Shown piece after piece: positions 32,961 to 40,939 of a stretch of 64,000 nt of DNA; the stretch's first letter is position 1; each line of letters opens with the position of its first letter. The notes beneath the pieces were generated by a model. That model was not told the DNA's origin, did no database searches, and worked only from the letters and a program-made list of their open reading frames with translations. Origin of the DNA: a bacterium 336/3. GTDB taxonomy: Bacteria > Bacteroidota > Bacteroidia > Cytophagales > Thermonemataceae. A program made the position numbers and the translations under genes. Where the stretch lies: the NCBI GenBank assembly GCA_001281695.1, contig LJIE01000001.1:3371521-3435520 (forward strand). The letters are read 5' to 3'.

Positions 32961-33548
32961 ATGAGCTTTCAAGGACTTTATTTTTACATAGACCCCAATA
33001 CTCATATAACTCATTTTTTAGAGTTTTGTGATAAAAAAACTATTTTTCTTTTTGAAACTTCAGGTTTTTTGATGGATTATTTATTAGTTGAATCTCAATT
33101 AAAGCCCATTCCTTATAAATTAAAGGATTTAGAAACGTCCATATTTTATAAAGGTGAACTTTCTAAAGTTTTTCAGAAATTAAAAAGAAGAAAAAAGGTT
33201 GTTCAAGAAATTACATTTGATTATCAAGAGTTTACATATACAGGCATTATCAATTCCTCAGACAAACAAATAGTTTTTACTCTCAAACAGAAAGGTAAAA
33301 AAACTTTTTACAAGGTCTATTCTTTTTTAGATAAAAAAACTACTACTAAACCTACATTCCTTATTGATTATAAAGTAAATACTGTTACTTCAAAAGGACA
33401 TACATACAGAGAGGGGTATATTTTTAAATATGAATGGCATTATAAATATCAGAAATGGGCTTACTTTATAGCCCATTCCAAAACACAAGAATATTCTAAA
33501 AGGTATTTTAGTGACGATTTAGAAGAAACACCTAAAATTTGTATCTAA
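32961..33548 (+). CDS. Hypothetical protein, orphan
   Basis: A 195-residue protein that I do not recognise. It has no signal peptide or membrane helix, and is rich in Lys, Tyr and Phe, with strand-like alternation (GLYFYIDPNTHITHFLEF, HWYKYQKWAYFI). The first 50 residues resemble the N-terminus of small lysine-rich, Tyr-rich accessory proteins, but no motif supports a function. It begins a region of orphan genes and gene remnants, so it could be recently acquired. Confidence 0.55.
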   Translation: MSFQGLYFYIDPNTHITHFLEFCDKKTIFLFETSGFLMDYLLVESQLKPIPYKLKDLETSIFYKGELSKVFQKLKRRKKVVQEITFDYQEFTYTGIINSSDKQIVFTLKQKGKKTFYKVYSFLDKKTTTKPTFLIDYKVNTVTSKGHTYREGYIFKYEWHYKYQKWAYFIAHSKTQEYSKRYFSDDLEETPKICI

Positions 33549-33737
33549 AAGTACACATAGCTGTCAAACAACAGTGCATTCTTTTTATAAATTTCGTCAA
33601 TTTTAAGTTGTAACAAATCTGTTTGATTATTCAACTATTCATAGGATATAATAAGACCCAATACTATCTAGCAAATTTTTGGGTCTTATATATTGAAGCC
33701 ATTTATTTTTGATTGATTATGTTATAAGAGTATTCTA

Positions 33738-33771
33738 GAAAATCAGCGAAGCGAAACCAATGTTAGTGGTT
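33738..33771 (-). repeat. 34-bp tail repeat, copy 1
   Basis: 30 of 34 bases match 36571-36604; all four differences are transitions. It spans the stop codon of the 33763-33933 remnant and 25 bp beyond. Confidence 0.65.
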
Positions 33772-33933
33772 CGAACTTTCTTTTCTTGAATCTTTATCAT
33801 AGGTAAATATGTTCTTGTCCCATTTACGAAAGTCATAATATTTGCTTTTAGGTTCTCCCATCCAATCATTTATTCCTTTTTTCTTTGGTAAATAATAACC
33901 ATGAGGTGTTGTTTTAGGGTTACAGCTAACGTT
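33763..33933 (-). pseudogene. Decayed C-terminal gene fragment
   Basis: An open minus-strand frame of 56 residues with no start codon in the right place: it includes GYYLPKKKGINDWMGE and KYYDFRKWDKNIFTY and ends SSNH before the stop. The protein-like composition (aromatic, basic, no biased AT codons) and lack of a start suggest the 3' end of a gene whose upstream part is gone. A MITE-like element abuts its 5' edge. The parent family is not recognised. Confidence 0.5.
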
Positions 33934-34048
33934 TCAAGAATTTAAGAAATTGGGGATTTGTTAAGCCCAAAACTGTTGATTAAACACTGAAAATCAAAAA
34001 CACAAAACAAACTTTAAATTAATCCCTAAAACCCTAATTTCTTGAAAC
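33931..34048. mobile_element. MITE-like 118-bp inverted-repeat element
   Basis: Perfect 10-bp termini GTTTCAAGAA (33931-33940) and TTCTTGAAAC (34039-34048), extended imperfectly inward (AAGAAATTGGGG against AAGAAATTAGGG). No coding capacity. It sits at the broken edge of the remnant. A clear target duplication is not seen, so mobility is inferred. Confidence 0.4.
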
Positions 34049-34070
34049 TGCTATTATTTATTAACTTTAT

Positions 34071-35129
34071 TTATTTCAAAATAGTATCATAAATTTCATT
34101 TAATAAGTTATTTCTGATTTTTGAGTTTCTTTGAGTGATAAGTATAATTATTCCCCAATTTTTAGCTCTATTGTAACATAGTATTGAAGATTGTCCCATA
34201 GAATCACCTGATTTTTGATAAAGTGTATTATTGTCATCTGTTATGATGTTTGTACCCAATCCCATTTCCCTTTTTTCATCTTTGTAATATATTTTTTCCG
34301 TAATGATGGCAGCTTTACCAATTTTAGTTTCCTTATTTAAGACTGCTTTTAAAAAAGTAATCATATCAGAAGCATTAGATTTTATTAATCCAGCAGATGC
34401 GGTAATATTCCATTTGAAGAACTCTTGAACACCTCCATCGGGATTATAACCTTTAGTTGTATTTTTTATATTGTAATCCGTAGTGAATGTATTTTTCATT
34501 CTTAACGGCTTTATTATCTTTTTTCTAATAATCTCTTCATAACTTTTTCCGTACACTTTTTCTAATATTTGTCCAAGTAATGTATAGCCAATTGTTGAAT
34601 AGCGATATTTGCCATAATCAGTTAGTTCACTACAATTATTAATTATATCAATCAATGTTTTTTTAGTTACATTACTTACTGGTTGTTGCGGATTTAATGC
34701 TATTAACTTTCCAAAATCTAAATCGGGTAATCCAGATTGATGAGAAGCCAAATCTGAAATTTTTATTTTATTCTTAAGATTTTTTTGCAAAACGTATTCC
34801 TTAGGAAGGTAGTTATCTATATAATCATTTAGTTTTAATTTGTCTTCAATGACTGCCTGTGCAATGAGATTGGATGTCAAAATTTTAGTAATAGATGCTA
34901 TTTCAAATAAGGAGTTTCTATTAATATCAATTTGACTTTCTTTATTTAGTTTACCATATGTGATATAATATTCTTCATTATTTTTGATAAAACCGACACT
35001 AATACCTATGTCTGGATTTTTTTGATAATTTTCTTTTAATATTGAGTCAATTTTTTTGGAGATGTCTTGTCCAAAAGAAAAGTTGCTAATTAATAAAAGC
35101 ATCGCTAAAAATTTTAATGAGATTTTCAT
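34071..35129 (-). CDS. Class C beta-lactamase-fold serine hydrolase, exported
   Basis: A 352-residue protein with a signal peptide (residues 1-20, ending FSFG). The SxxK nucleophile motif is SITK at 79-82. A Tyr-containing second motif appears as YRYST near residue 175, where the usual YxN asparagine is replaced by threonine, and the third motif KSG is in YQKSGDSMG near the C-terminus. With these variations it is probably a DD-peptidase or esterase of the AmpC/EstB type, not a drug-hydrolysing enzyme. The ATG at 35129 is chosen because it begins a normal signal peptide; a longer frame starts at 35186. Confidence 0.85.
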   Translation of the reverse strand: MKISLKFLAMLLLISNFSFGQDISKKIDSILKENYQKNPDIGISVGFIKNNEEYYITYGKLNKESQIDINRNSLFEIASITKILTSNLIAQAVIEDKLKLNDYIDNYLPKEYVLQKNLKNKIKISDLASHQSGLPDLDFGKLIALNPQQPVSNVTKKTLIDIINNCSELTDYGKYRYSTIGYTLLGQILEKVYGKSYEEIIRKKIIKPLRMKNTFTTDYNIKNTTKGYNPDGGVQEFFKWNITASAGLIKSNASDMITFLKAVLNKETKIGKAAIITEKIYYKDEKREMGLGTNIITDDNNTLYQKSGDSMGQSSILCYNRAKNWGIIILITQRNSKIRNNLLNEIYDTILK

Positions 35130-35269
35130 TGTATCGTAATTTAATGTTAAAAAAATATTTCGATACAAATTTGAAAAATAAGCCACTCCTGTGCGACCGA
35201 ATGCAAGTATTCGAACGCATTTGTATTAAAAAATAAGTACGATTTTTTTCAACAGAAGCGTTCGAATAA

Positions 35270-36421
35270 TTACAAAACACTGTTTGATAGATTGTTACGG
35301 AATTCGGTTGGTGTTTTACCCGTGTGTTTTTTAAAAGCAGTATTAAATGAAGATTTTGAATTAAAACCTACTTCATATAGAATTTCTAAAATAGTAACCT
35401 TACTTTTTGTAACATCTTTTAAAATAGCCATAGCATTCTCTATACGATAGGTATTGATGAAATCGTAAAAATGCTGATTTAATTGATGATTAATTAAAAT
35501 AGATAGGTCTCGAACAGGAATTTCAATAGCAACAGAAATATCTTGAATCGTTAAGGAAGGATTTAAAAATGGTTTTTGTTCAATCATATATTGTTGCAAT
35601 TTCAATATTTTTTGATCATACTTTTTTTCATTTGTAGCTAATTGTTCATTCTCTTTCTCTTCTAAAATAAGAGTATAGACCAATTGTAATTTTGAATCAA
35701 TAGTTCTAAATAAACTAGGATGATTTAATGCTTTATATAAATACCAAAAAATGATAATCAGTTCAAATACTAAAAGTCCAATTTTTAACCATTCGGAAAT
35801 AGCAGGATATTCTGAAAATTTAAAGATGTTTTTTAATAGAGCGATGCCAAAAAAGACCAATAATGCCACAGTAAATTGAAATAACCAATTCAACGATGTT
35901 ATACTTGCTCCAGCATAATTTTCAAGATATATTTTTTTTGCTTTTCGCAATAACATAAAAGCGGCAATGATGTATAATACAATTTGAATGTGAATTAAAA
36001 CATGATTGAATTGTATTTCCAGCATACTACTACTTTTATCAAGAAAACGAATTTTAGAAGCAAGGTCTCTAGTATAAAAGCGAGGGAACAAAATGAAGTT
36101 TGATAATAAAAAAGGAATACTATGAATTAAATGTCTTGGTTTTAACTTAAAATCAGAATAGCAAACAGATAATACATATAAATAAAAAGTGGGGAGTTGT
36201 AAGAAAAAAAAGGAGCTTATAAAAATTCGTGCACTCAAAGGTATTGGCAACAAATCGCCTTGACTTCCGATGATATCGATAGAAGTTAGAACCAGAAAAA
36301 TAGCAAAAAGACGATTACTTAATTTATGTTCTGTTTTGACAGTAACCAAAAACAAGGATAGAAATAATGAGATAAAAATGGTTATTAAACTGATTGTTAC
36401 TAATAAATTAATGTTATTCAT
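35270..36421 (-). CDS. AraC-family regulator with an N-terminal membrane domain
   Basis: A 383-residue protein with about seven hydrophobic helices in residues 5-235 and a C-terminal AraC/XylS DNA-binding domain in the last 110. The second HTH signature reads VTILEILYEVGFNSKSSFNTAFKKHTGKTPTEFR-like in order and is well conserved. Such membrane-bound AraC regulators are common in Bacteroidota; the signal is unknown. It lies upstream of the serine hydrolase gene on the same strand (about 140 bp), so the hydrolase may be its target. Confidence 0.88.
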   Translation of the reverse strand: MNNINLLVTISLITIFISLFLSLFLVTVKTEHKLSNRLFAIFLVLTSIDIIGSQGDLLPIPLSARIFISSFFFLQLPTFYLYVLSVCYSDFKLKPRHLIHSIPFLLSNFILFPRFYTRDLASKIRFLDKSSSMLEIQFNHVLIHIQIVLYIIAAFMLLRKAKKIYLENYAGASITSLNWLFQFTVALLVFFGIALLKNIFKFSEYPAISEWLKIGLLVFELIIIFWYLYKALNHPSLFRTIDSKLQLVYTLILEEKENEQLATNEKKYDQKILKLQQYMIEQKPFLNPSLTIQDISVAIEIPVRDLSILINHQLNQHFYDFINTYRIENAMAILKDVTKSKVTILEILYEVGFNSKSSFNTAFKKHTGKTPTEFRNNLSNSVL

Positions 36422-36570
36422 ATCTCATTTTTATTTTCAGGAAAGTTTTTTTAAGCTTGTAGGTAATGATACAGCTTGGCAATGTGAAGAATTTTAGCAC
36501 CAAATGTTCAATAGAATTCTTACTGTTGAGCCTTACACAAATGTTTCATAGAAACACCATATTGCCAATT

Positions 36571-36604
36571 GAAAATTAGTGAAGCGAAATCAATATTAGT
36601 GGTT
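36571..36604 (-). repeat. 34-bp tail repeat, copy 2
   Basis: See 33738-33771; the shared block again spans the stop codon of a decayed frame. Confidence 0.65.
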
Positions 36605-36793
36605 GTTAATTCTTATCTCAAATTCATGAACGTCAAGTTCGTTTTCAAAAAATAAAATCATTTCATCATTTATTTTATAATCCAAAACTTTAGAGTTAAT
36701 AGTGTTGTATATTTTACCACACAACAATTTTTTGTCACCAAAGTCTAGAGTCAATTTATACAGATAATTATAAATCTCATTAATAATGTTAAA
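36596..36793 (-). pseudogene. Decayed C-terminal gene fragment, probably frameshifted
   Basis: A 65-residue minus-strand frame with no start codon, containing KLTLDFGDKKLLCGKIYN and ENELDVHEFEI and ending INNH before the stop. Upstream (36797-36850) a different frame continues protein-like (RNRWGNYRTRDIYYERDLT), so a frameshift may separate two halves of one gene. The family is not recognised. Confidence 0.45.
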
Positions 36794-36887
36794 TCACGTT
36801 CATAGTAAATGTCTCTAGTTCTGTAATTACCCCACCTATTTCTGTAAACACTAGTGCATATTATCTATCTGAATTTCTTATCTCGCT

Positions 36888-36910
36888 ATTCGGAATTTGT
36901 AATTCCGAAT
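36888..36910. repeat. REP-like perfect palindrome 1
   Basis: 10-bp arms ATTCGGAATT / AATTCCGAAT with a TGT loop. Same architecture as 36963-36985. Confidence 0.7.
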
Positions 36911-36962
36911 TTTTATCCTAAGATTTTTAATCTATTTTTGGTTTGTAAAACCTATGATAATA

Positions 36963-36985
36963 GTTCGTGATTACAAATCACGAAC
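36963..36985. repeat. REP-like perfect palindrome 2
   Basis: 10-bp arms GTTCGTGATT / AATCACGAAC with an ACA loop, the complement of the first loop, so the two units are arranged as an inverted pair. Confidence 0.7.
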
Positions 36986-37078
36986 AGTAAGATGCTTTTA
37001 ATTAAATAATAGTTATTATGTTTAGGAAATAGAAATAAAAATATCCCTAAACAGAGTAAAATACTTATTAGTAAGATG

Positions 37079-37696
37079 CTATAAAATATAAATTTGACTG
37101 CTCCAATTCGCATGGTGGTAAGTGCATATTTTTTTTAAATTAGGAAATATAAAAATATAATCATGCTCTTGAACAAAATACAAATTAAATATTTCGTCAA
37201 AAACATTTTCACAAAAACTCATCATATTATGCCAATCAGCTTTAAAAGCAAATCCTATCCGATAACTTTCAGGAGTAATCAGAATTGTTTCTTCTTCAGG
37301 GGCTATTTTACCAGCAATTCTTTCTAAAAATTCTTTTGTCTCTAAATCTGCAAGATATGTCCAATCATCTTGATATTTATGTTTTATAATACCATCATGT
37401 AGCATTTGCATAATACTGTCTATAGAAAATGCCTCCAAATCATTTTTTTTCTTTCTTCTTGTATCCCATTCCTGAGCTTTTTTCTGGAGTTGTTCAGTGT
37501 GTTTTTTCTTAAGTCTTTCTAGTAGTTCCCTGAGTTCTGGTTTGATATTGGGGTCATCAAGTTTTTTGAAGAAGTGATCCATATTTCCTGAGAAAGAAGA
37601 TATTGTTCCTCTACAATTTTCTTCTTCGATTCCTAAAACATTAGCTAAAATGCTTAATTCAAGTTTTACAAAACTAACTGTGGCTAAATTTTTCAT
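37079..37696 (-). CDS. Hypothetical protein, second of an overlapping pair
   Basis: A 205-residue cytoplasmic protein I do not recognise. It is helical and charged, with a long Lys/Glu-rich stretch near residues 55-80 (LRELLERLKKKHTEQLQKKAQEWDTRRKKK) that suggests a coiled coil, and a C-terminal part with strand-like segments. The longer frame from 37741 overlaps the upstream gene heavily, so the ATG at 37696 is preferred, leaving a 23-bp overlap and likely translational coupling. Adjacent REP palindromes and remnants suggest accessory DNA. Confidence 0.6.
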   Translation of the reverse strand: MKNLATVSFVKLELSILANVLGIEEENCRGTISSFSGNMDHFFKKLDDPNIKPELRELLERLKKKHTEQLQKKAQEWDTRRKKKNDLEAFSIDSIMQMLHDGIIKHKYQDDWTYLADLETKEFLERIAGKIAPEEETILITPESYRIGFAFKADWHNMMSFCENVFDEIFNLYFVQEHDYIFIFPNLKKICTYHHANWSSQIYIL

Positions 37697-38150
37697 CTTT
37701 ATTTTTCTTGAATATATGTAAACCCGCACGACTAGTACCATGAGGAGCGGCTATTATCTCTGTAATTAAAAAATCATTTTCTAAAAGCAAAAAACTTTTA
37801 TCTGAATGAAATCCATCTATCTCTAGAATCAGCCCCACGATCTTTTTATTTAAAACATTCTCTTTTAACTCATCTTTTTTATACTCATGATACAAATTGT
37901 AATTTAACAATTTAAGAAAGTAAGAAATAATCTTGGGTGGTTTTTTCAATATTTTTTCCTCAAAAACAGGTTTTGCATTATCAGGTAGTTCTTTTATCCA
38001 AATAGTATCATTTAAACTAAATGGAATATCAATCATCAAATGATTATCCAATTCTATAAATATTTCTGACATATCCAACCCATAAGGTTCTGATTCAAAA
38101 ACACAATGGATATTGGTAATTGATTTTCCTATAATATCATTTACAAGCAT
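37674..38150 (-). CDS. Hypothetical protein, first of an overlapping pair
   Basis: A 158-residue cytoplasmic protein without signal peptide, rich in strand-forming residues at the N-terminus (IIGKSITNIHCVFES, FIELDNHLMIDIPFSLNDTIWI) and at the end (IVGLILEID, FLLLENDFLITEIIAAPHGTSRAGLHIF). The size and mixed alpha/beta composition recall small immunity-type proteins, but no motif confirms that. It is coupled to the next gene, with which it may form a functional pair. Confidence 0.6.
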   Translation of the reverse strand: MLVNDIIGKSITNIHCVFESEPYGLDMSEIFIELDNHLMIDIPFSLNDTIWIKELPDNAKPVFEEKILKKPPKIISYFLKLLNYNLYHEYKKDELKENVLNKKIVGLILEIDGFHSDKSFLLLENDFLITEIIAAPHGTSRAGLHIFKKNKDEKFSHS

Positions 38151-38161
38151 TAATTTAAAAT

Positions 38162-39139
38162 TTATTTCACCCTTTCAATCGTGTATTGCAGCAAGCCTGC
38201 AAGAGAGTTTCGGTAGGTATTTTCGGGTAGGAATTCGTGTAAAAGAGTTACTGCTTCGTTGTAATAATTCATCATTTTTTCTTGAGCGTACTCAATACCT
38301 CCTTTGTTTTTTACAAAGGAAATGACTTCAGCAACAGCACTGCTTTTATGGCTTTTATTTTTGATAAGGTAAATAATATTGCGTTTTTCGAGCCACGAAG
38401 CCTTAGAAAGAGCATGAATGAGTGGTAAGGTCATTTTCTTTTCTTTGATGTCAATACCAACAGGTTTTCCTATTTCAGCATCTCCATAGTCAAACAAATC
38501 GTCTTTAATCTGGAAAGCAATGCCCACTTTTTCGCCAAAAAGTTTGGCTTTTTCAATAGTTTCTGAGCTTACCCCTGCCGAGCTTGCTCCCACAGCACAA
38601 CAAGAAGCTATCAAAGAGGCTGTTTTTTGCCTGATTACTTCAAAATATATTTCTTCTGTAATATCTAGTTTTCGAGCTTTAGCAATTTGTAAAAGTTCTC
38701 CTTCACTCATTTCACGTACAGCTGTTGAAACATATTGCAACAGGTCAAAATCGCCATTATCTACAGAAAGAAGCAATCCACGAGAAAGGAGATAATCACC
38801 AACTAATACTGCGATTTTATTTTTCCAAAGAGCATTGATAGAGAAAAAGCCTCTTCTGTACATCGAATCGTCTACTACATCGTCGTGTACAAGAGTGGCT
38901 GTATGTAAAAGTTCAATGAGAGAAGCTCCACGATATGTTTTTTCAGTAATACCTCCACAAGCCCCAGCTGTCAGGAATACAAACATAGGTCTCATTTGTT
39001 TTCCTTTTCTTTTTACAATATAGTGCGTGATTGTATCCAACAAAAAAACCTTGCTCTGCATAAAAGAACGAAACTTTTTTTCAAAAAGATTCATCTCTTG
39101 TTGGATAGGAGCTTGTATATCATCAATATTTAAAGGCAT
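38162..39139 (-). CDS. Polyprenyl diphosphate synthase
   Basis: A 325-residue trans-prenyltransferase that builds the side chain of menaquinone from IPP and FPP or GGPP. The first aspartate-rich motif is HDDVVDD near residues 83-89 and the second is IKDDLFD near 209-215, with the KGKQMRP segment earlier. Length and motif order fit the octaprenyl/heptaprenyl class; product length is not determinable. It is 11 bp upstream of nothing on the same strand and appears to be transcribed with the two hypothetical genes or alone. Confidence 0.92.
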   Translation of the reverse strand: MPLNIDDIQAPIQQEMNLFEKKFRSFMQSKVFLLDTITHYIVKRKGKQMRPMFVFLTAGACGGITEKTYRGASLIELLHTATLVHDDVVDDSMYRRGFFSINALWKNKIAVLVGDYLLSRGLLLSVDNGDFDLLQYVSTAVREMSEGELLQIAKARKLDITEEIYFEVIRQKTASLIASCCAVGASSAGVSSETIEKAKLFGEKVGIAFQIKDDLFDYGDAEIGKPVGIDIKEKKMTLPLIHALSKASWLEKRNIIYLIKNKSHKSSAVAEVISFVKNKGGIEYAQEKMMNYYNEAVTLLHEFLPENTYRNSLAGLLQYTIERVK

Positions 39140-39243
39140 TCAAATGAGCGTTGGTTGAAGAAGTAGAACAAAATTCTACTTTTTATGTTGCATTGGTGGC
39201 AATATTAGCACATTTTTATAACAAAAAAAAGAAGCATAAGGTT

Positions 39244-40056
39244 TTACTCCCACAAAGGATAATGTTTCAAACTTACAGTTTCTCCAAAAAATAGTTGTGT
39301 CGTTGTTTCAAACGATTGTGTATAATCTGAAACATAAAACTGACTTGTTCCTTTATTTTCTTGTGTATTGAGCATATTTTGCATTTCGAGTAAACCTCTC
39401 AGTGAGCGAGCTACCACAGCCGAAGAGTCCAAAACAGCCACTTTCCCTTCATAAAACTGCTGAATAGATTGCATAATCAGTGGATAATGAGTACAACCCA
39501 AAATCAGAGCCTCTATGCCTTCTAATGTGGGATTAGTGAGATAGTCAGCAATTACATTGTTTAAAATATTTCTTTCAGCATAACCTTCTTCAATCATGGG
39601 AGCAAGCAAAGGCGTAGCCAGCGATTTAAGTGTTATCCCCATTTGCAAATCATTGATTTTCTTGGCATAAACATTAGAATTAACGGTCTGTTTTGTACCT
39701 ATCAAACCTACTGTTTTTTGAGCATACTGTTCTGCCACAAGGCTCACCATCGGATCTATCACATTGAGGACATGGGCTTTGCTACCTACATACTCTTTTA
39801 GAAGTTTGTAAGCTGCTGCAGAAGCTGAGTTACAGGCAATTAAAATCACTTTACACTCTTGCGAAAGCAAAAAATTTGCAATTTTAATAGAATAAGATTG
39901 AATAGCCTCTGTAGATTTGTCGCCATAGGGCAAGTGAGCTGTATCTCCAAAATAAATAATATCTTCATTGGGTAACAAGTTTCGTACAGCCTTCATCACT
40001 GTAAGTCCACCAATACCACTATCATAAATGCCAACAGGCTTTTGGTTTTTGAGCAT
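39244..40056 (-). CDS. murI: Glutamate racemase
   Basis: Supplies D-glutamate for peptidoglycan. The 270-residue protein has the typical PIGVFDSGIGG-like opening (VGIYDSGIGGLTVMKAV), the catalytic cysteine in ACNSASAAA near residue 74 and the second catalytic cysteine in LGCTHYPL near residue 185, both in standard context. Length is normal. It is probably monocistronic, with the barrel gene upstream on the same strand 97 bp away. Confidence 0.95.
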   Translation of the reverse strand: MLKNQKPVGIYDSGIGGLTVMKAVRNLLPNEDIIYFGDTAHLPYGDKSTEAIQSYSIKIANFLLSQECKVILIACNSASAAAYKLLKEYVGSKAHVLNVIDPMVSLVAEQYAQKTVGLIGTKQTVNSNVYAKKINDLQMGITLKSLATPLLAPMIEEGYAERNILNNVIADYLTNPTLEGIEALILGCTHYPLIMQSIQQFYEGKVAVLDSSAVVARSLRGLLEMQNMLNTQENKGTSQFYVSDYTQSFETTTQLFFGETVSLKHYPLWE

Positions 40057-40153
40057 AAAAAATTTTATTTAGAAAAAAGAATTTAGACATAAGAAGCAAA
40101 ATTGACCATTATCAACTCTTATCCATTTTCTCATTCACCATTTAGCATTCATT

Positions 40154-40873
40154 TTATATTCCTATTCCAAATGCTATAATTCTTGTATCTTGTGCTTTAC
40201 CCGATTGGAATAAGGTTTGTAAATCGTATTTACCAAAAAATCGTATAAATTTATATTTTGCCTCTAATTGCACCCCATACCGAAAACGATTGATATAAAA
40301 ATCTGAGAAAGTTTTATTCTCTACACTTTCTCCATTCGCATCTTTATAACGCAATTTTGTAAAACTTGAAATGGTAAAATCTCCATATGCTCCTAATCCT
40401 ACTCGCCAGTTTTCAAAAGTTTTGTAAACCAAAATAGGTACACTCAAATTGACAAGTGTAAGTTTATTTCGGGTTGGTTCTTGAGATGCTTGTAGCCATA
40501 CCAATTCAGTAGCTGTTTTACTTGGATATTCATTTCCATCAAAACGTAAGTTATTCCAAGAAAACTCCAAGCCTACTCCCAAACTAATAGCTGCTTTTTC
40601 AGAGCTAATTCTGTGGCGATATTGCCCACCTAATGCCCAAAAACGAGAACTCATAAGTTTTGTAGGGTATGTATTAGGGCTAAGTGTATTGAAACCGAAA
40701 GCAAAACGAGGGACAAATGTCCGAAAGTTTTTTTTGTCGTTTTCTTCTCCTTTGTAAATTTCATATTTACGCTTGCCGTTCTCAGTGTACCAAATAGTGT
40801 CTTGAGCAACTGCTACACCCAAATACAAGATATAAAAACAAAGGGCTAAAAAATATTTTCTTTGCATCTTCAT
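40154..40873 (-). CDS. Predicted outer-membrane beta-barrel protein
   Basis: A 239-residue protein with a signal peptide (about residues 3-22, ending AVAQD). The rest alternates polar and hydrophobic or aromatic residues typical of a small barrel (for example RFWALGGQYRHRIS, ISLGVGLEFSWNNLRF and RFRYGVQLEAKYKFIRF), ending in a short IIAFGIGI strand. The family is not recognised. The ATG at 40873 is chosen over 40909, as it starts the signal peptide after the extra charged lead. Confidence 0.72.
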   Translation of the reverse strand: MKMQRKYFLALCFYILYLGVAVAQDTIWYTENGKRKYEIYKGEENDKKNFRTFVPRFAFGFNTLSPNTYPTKLMSSRFWALGGQYRHRISSEKAAISLGVGLEFSWNNLRFDGNEYPSKTATELVWLQASQEPTRNKLTLVNLSVPILVYKTFENWRVGLGAYGDFTISSFTKLRYKDANGESVENKTFSDFYINRFRYGVQLEAKYKFIRFFGKYDLQTLFQSGKAQDTRIIAFGIGI

Positions 40874-40939
40874 AAAATTGTTGGTAAAATTAAGAAATTT
40901 GATAAACATTCTACTGAATAGGAATCTATTTTATTTTTT

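Larger units (their letters stand above)
33549..34070. other. Gene-poor spacer with remnant and repeats
   Basis: 522 bp that hold the TATAAATTTCGTCA string shared with 13825-13838 (here 33586-33599), an 11-bp inverted repeat ATAAGACCCAA / TTGGGTCTTAT (33651-33661 and 33679-33689), a decayed minus-strand gene end and a MITE-like element, each listed separately. No intact gene is supported. Confidence 0.6.
36422..37078. other. Gene-free spacer with remnants and palindromes
   Basis: 657 bp that carry a 34-bp tail repeat, a decayed gene end, two perfect 10-bp REP-like palindromes with two weaker ones between them (AGATT/AATCT and GGTTT/AAACC), and TGTTTAGG/CCTAAACA arms at 37019-37026 and 37046-37053. 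No intact gene is supported. Confidence 0.6.

Noticed and set aside
33760-33785. GGTTCGAAC resembling a tRNA T-arm
   Set aside because: No acceptor, D-arm or anticodon-arm complementarity around it; it lies in a decayed coding fragment.
33911-33945. TACAGCTAACG string considered as an integron attC core
   Set aside because: It does not fit the RYYYAAC/GTTRRRY core consensus, and no integrase is present in the window.
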